From: Sphingobacterium psychroaquaticum
GTDB taxonomy: Bacteria; Bacteroidota; Bacteroidia; Sphingobacteriales; Sphingobacteriaceae
Direction: 5' to 3'
NCBI RefSeq assembly: GCF_900177625.1
Contig: NZ_FXAU01000003.1
Span: 434,001 to 498,000 of the forward strand
DNA: 64,000 nt
Within the stretch, counting starts at the first letter, position 1, and every line of letters begins with the position of its first letter. Position numbers and translations under genes: made by a program. The notes under the pieces are model-generated. The model was not told the DNA's origin. It saw only the letters and a program-made list of their open reading frames with translations, and did no database searches. Shown one piece after another: positions 62,521 through 64,000 of the stretch.

Positions 62521-64000
62521 TTAGCGTAAGAACAATAGTTCACGTAATTTCGGTAATGGCCATTTTGCGTCGTCGATAATCTTCTCTAATTTATTAACGT
62601 GGTAGCGAATCTCATCAAAATAAGGTTTCACCACTTCATCGTAGCTGATAGAGCGTTCACGAATATCATCAATATTGTTCGCCGTTTTACGCGCTTGTCT
62701 CATTGCTTCCGCTTGTTCCAAGATAATGTTCGTATGTTTCGAGATACGTTCGACTAAGTTTAGCTGTGAGCTGTAAGCTTCTTTTGCCAATCCTAAATCT
62801 TTCAGACCTTTAACGTTCGAAATTAACTCATTTTGATATACAAAACATGCTGGGGCAATTTGGCTCGTCACAACTTCACCGATAATACGCGCCTCAATTT
62901 GTAGTTTTTTATAAAAATTCTCTAATAAAATTTCATGGCGTGCTTCTGATTCACGCTTGTTATAGATACCTAAACGTTCGAAAAGCGCAATTGTTTCGTC
63001 CTTAACATAAATATCTAATGCTTTTGGCGTTGATTTGATGTTTGAAAGACCACGAGTTTCCGCTTCTTTCGCCCATTCATCGCTGTAACCATTTCCTTCA
63101 AAACGAATTGCTTTAGACTCTTTGATGTATTTACGGATAACATTCAATAAAGCAAGATCTTTCTTCGTGCCTTTTTTGATCTGTTTATCTACTTCATTTT
63201 TAAACTCAATCAGCTGAGCCGCTACGATTGCATTTAAGATCGTCATTGGTTGTGCTGAGTTTGCAGAAGAACCTACGGCACGGAACTCAAACTTATTGCC
63301 TGTGAAAGCAAAAGGAGAAGTGCGGTTACGATCTGTGTTATCTAGTTTTAATTCCGGTATTTTAGGAATACCATGCCAAAGGTTGGCATCATTTTTTACT
63401 TTTTTAGCTACGCGAGCAGACTCTACCTCGTCTAAGATTTCATCCAGTTGAGAACCTAAGAAAATAGAGATAATTGCCGGAGGTGCTTCGTTGGCACCAA
63501 GACGGTGATCGTTACTATGGCTCGCTATTGACGCGCGTAAAAGATCTGCATATTCAAAAACAGCTTTGATTGTGTTCACAAAGAAGGTTAAGAACATCAA
63601 ATTGTTTTTAGGCGTTTTTCCTGGAGATAGTAAGTTAACGCCTGTGTTGGTAATTAATGACCAGTTGTTGTGCTTGCCTGATCCATTAACGCCACTATAA
63701 GGCTTCTCGTGTAACAATACTTTGAAGTGATGACGGATTGCAATCTGCTCCATTAAGTTCATCAACAATTGATTGTGATCGATGGCTAAGTTCATTTCCT
63801 CATACATCGGTGCACATTCAAATTGTGAAGGAGCAACTTCATTGTGACGTGTCTTTAATGGAATACCTAGTTTTAGGGCCTCATTTTCCAAATCAACCAT
63901 ATAAGCAAGAACACGCTCCGGAATAGCGCCGAAGTAATGATCTTCTAATTGTTGCCCTTTTGCAGACATGTGGCCGAATAGAGTACGACCTGTAAACTGT
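62521..64000 (-). CDS. glnN: Glutamine synthetase type III, N-terminal part cut by window edge
   Basis: The C-terminal 492 residues of a GSIII; members have about 700-730, so the start lies beyond base 64000. The frame is open to the edge, with TGRTLFGHMSAKGQQLEDHYFG first. Further family blocks are KTRHNEVAPSQFECAPMYE, SGVNGSGKHNNWSL, and EFRAVGSSANSAQPM. It makes glutamine from glutamate and ammonia with ATP in the cytoplasm. GSIII is the usual main enzyme of Bacteroidota. The long C-terminal helical region is complete. Confidence 0.96.
   Translation of the reverse strand, partial: QFTGRTLFGHMSAKGQQLEDHYFGAIPERVLAYMVDLENEALKLGIPLKTRHNEVAPSQFECAPMYEEMNLAIDHNQLLMNLMEQIAIRHHFKVLLHEKPYSGVNGSGKHNNWSLITNTGVNLLSPGKTPKNNLMFLTFFVNTIKAVFEYADLLRASIASHSNDHRLGANEAPPAIISIFLGSQLDEILDEVESARVAKKVKNDANLWHGIPKIPELKLDNTDRNRTSPFAFTGNKFEFRAVGSSANSAQPMTILNAIVAAQLIEFKNEVDKQIKKGTKKDLALLNVIRKYIKESKAIRFEGNGYSDEWAKEAETRGLSNIKSTPKALDIYVKDETIALFERLGIYNKRESEARHEILLENFYKKLQIEARIIGEVVTSQIAPACFVYQNELISNVKGLKDLGLAKEAYSSQLNLVERISKHTNIILEQAEAMRQARKTANNIDDIRERSISYDEVVKPYFDEIRYHVNKLEKIIDDAKWPLPKLRELLFLR

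Overview
This 64 kb window looks like chromosome from a Bacteroidota bacterium, probably Sphingobacteriaceae (Sphingobacterium or a close relative). The signs are repeated TAnnTTTG minus-7 promoter boxes, a glutamine synthetase type III, SatD/DUF3307, PruA next to an AraC regulator, Gfo/Idh and GMC oxidoreductases with Tat signals, and a C39-peptidase ABC exporter with a double-glycine peptide. Base composition is moderate to AT-rich and even. No insertion sequence, phage, CRISPR array or rRNA operon is visible. The window cuts leuS at its left edge and the GSIII gene at its right edge.

Layout. 1-7.5 kb: leuS (partial), satD-like plus DUF3307 membrane gene, and a SWIM/SNF2 helicase. 7.5-9.2 kb: tyrS behind a Tyr-rich leader peptide and an intrinsic terminator that together look like an attenuator. 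9.2-17.6 kb: serine hydrolase, cyclophilin, an AraC regulator divergent from an alpha/beta-hydrolase-NTF2 fusion and two cupins, nitroreductase, GNAT, Crp-like regulator, peroxiredoxin. 17.8-18.1 kb: tRNA-Ser(UGA) with decayed copies of its 3' end downstream. 18.2-26.7 kb: DUF294 signalling protein, exonuclease, MocR regulator, GNAT, AAA ATPase, FMN reductase, PagL-like deacylase, AEC transporter. 26.8-36.2 kb: an eight-gene co-directional block (SUMF1 domain, two Gfo/Idh enzymes, ApbE, TIM-barrel isomerase, MFS permease, GMC oxidoreductase, gluconate-dehydrogenase-3 subunit) that reads as a carbohydrate oxidation pathway, probably through 3-keto-sugars. 36.2-37.4 kb: acyl-ACP thioesterase and a conserved small protein.

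37.6-42.7 kb is the most unusual locus. An XRE repressor is divergent from a 46-residue double-glycine peptide gene, with a 17-bp palindrome between them. A rhomboid protease gene converges on the peptide gene with a 4-bp overlap. A small two-helix membrane protein, an HlyD adaptor and a C39-peptidase ABC exporter follow. This looks like a complete self-processing peptide secretion system, either bacteriocin or signal. 42.5-44.1 kb contains two candidate structured RNAs flanking a second XRE regulator; one has a strong promoter, several long hairpins and a terminator but no convincing gene. 44.1-54.6 kb: a secreted regulatory-domain protein, a luciferase-like oxidoreductase, and a two-component system in line with a CzcCBA/CusCBA-type metal efflux pump. 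54.6-64 kb: M64 peptidase, pruA plus AraC regulator, an intergenic palindrome and heptamer repeat tract, DJ-1/PfpI protein, NADPH-FMN reductase, SGNH hydrolase and GSIII.

Two regulatory stories stand out. tyrS appears to be controlled by ribosome stalling at Tyr codons, with a plausible antiterminator that captures the 5' arm of the terminator. Several operons (satD, the double-glycine peptide, pruA) have long perfect inverted repeats overlapping or adjoining their promoters.
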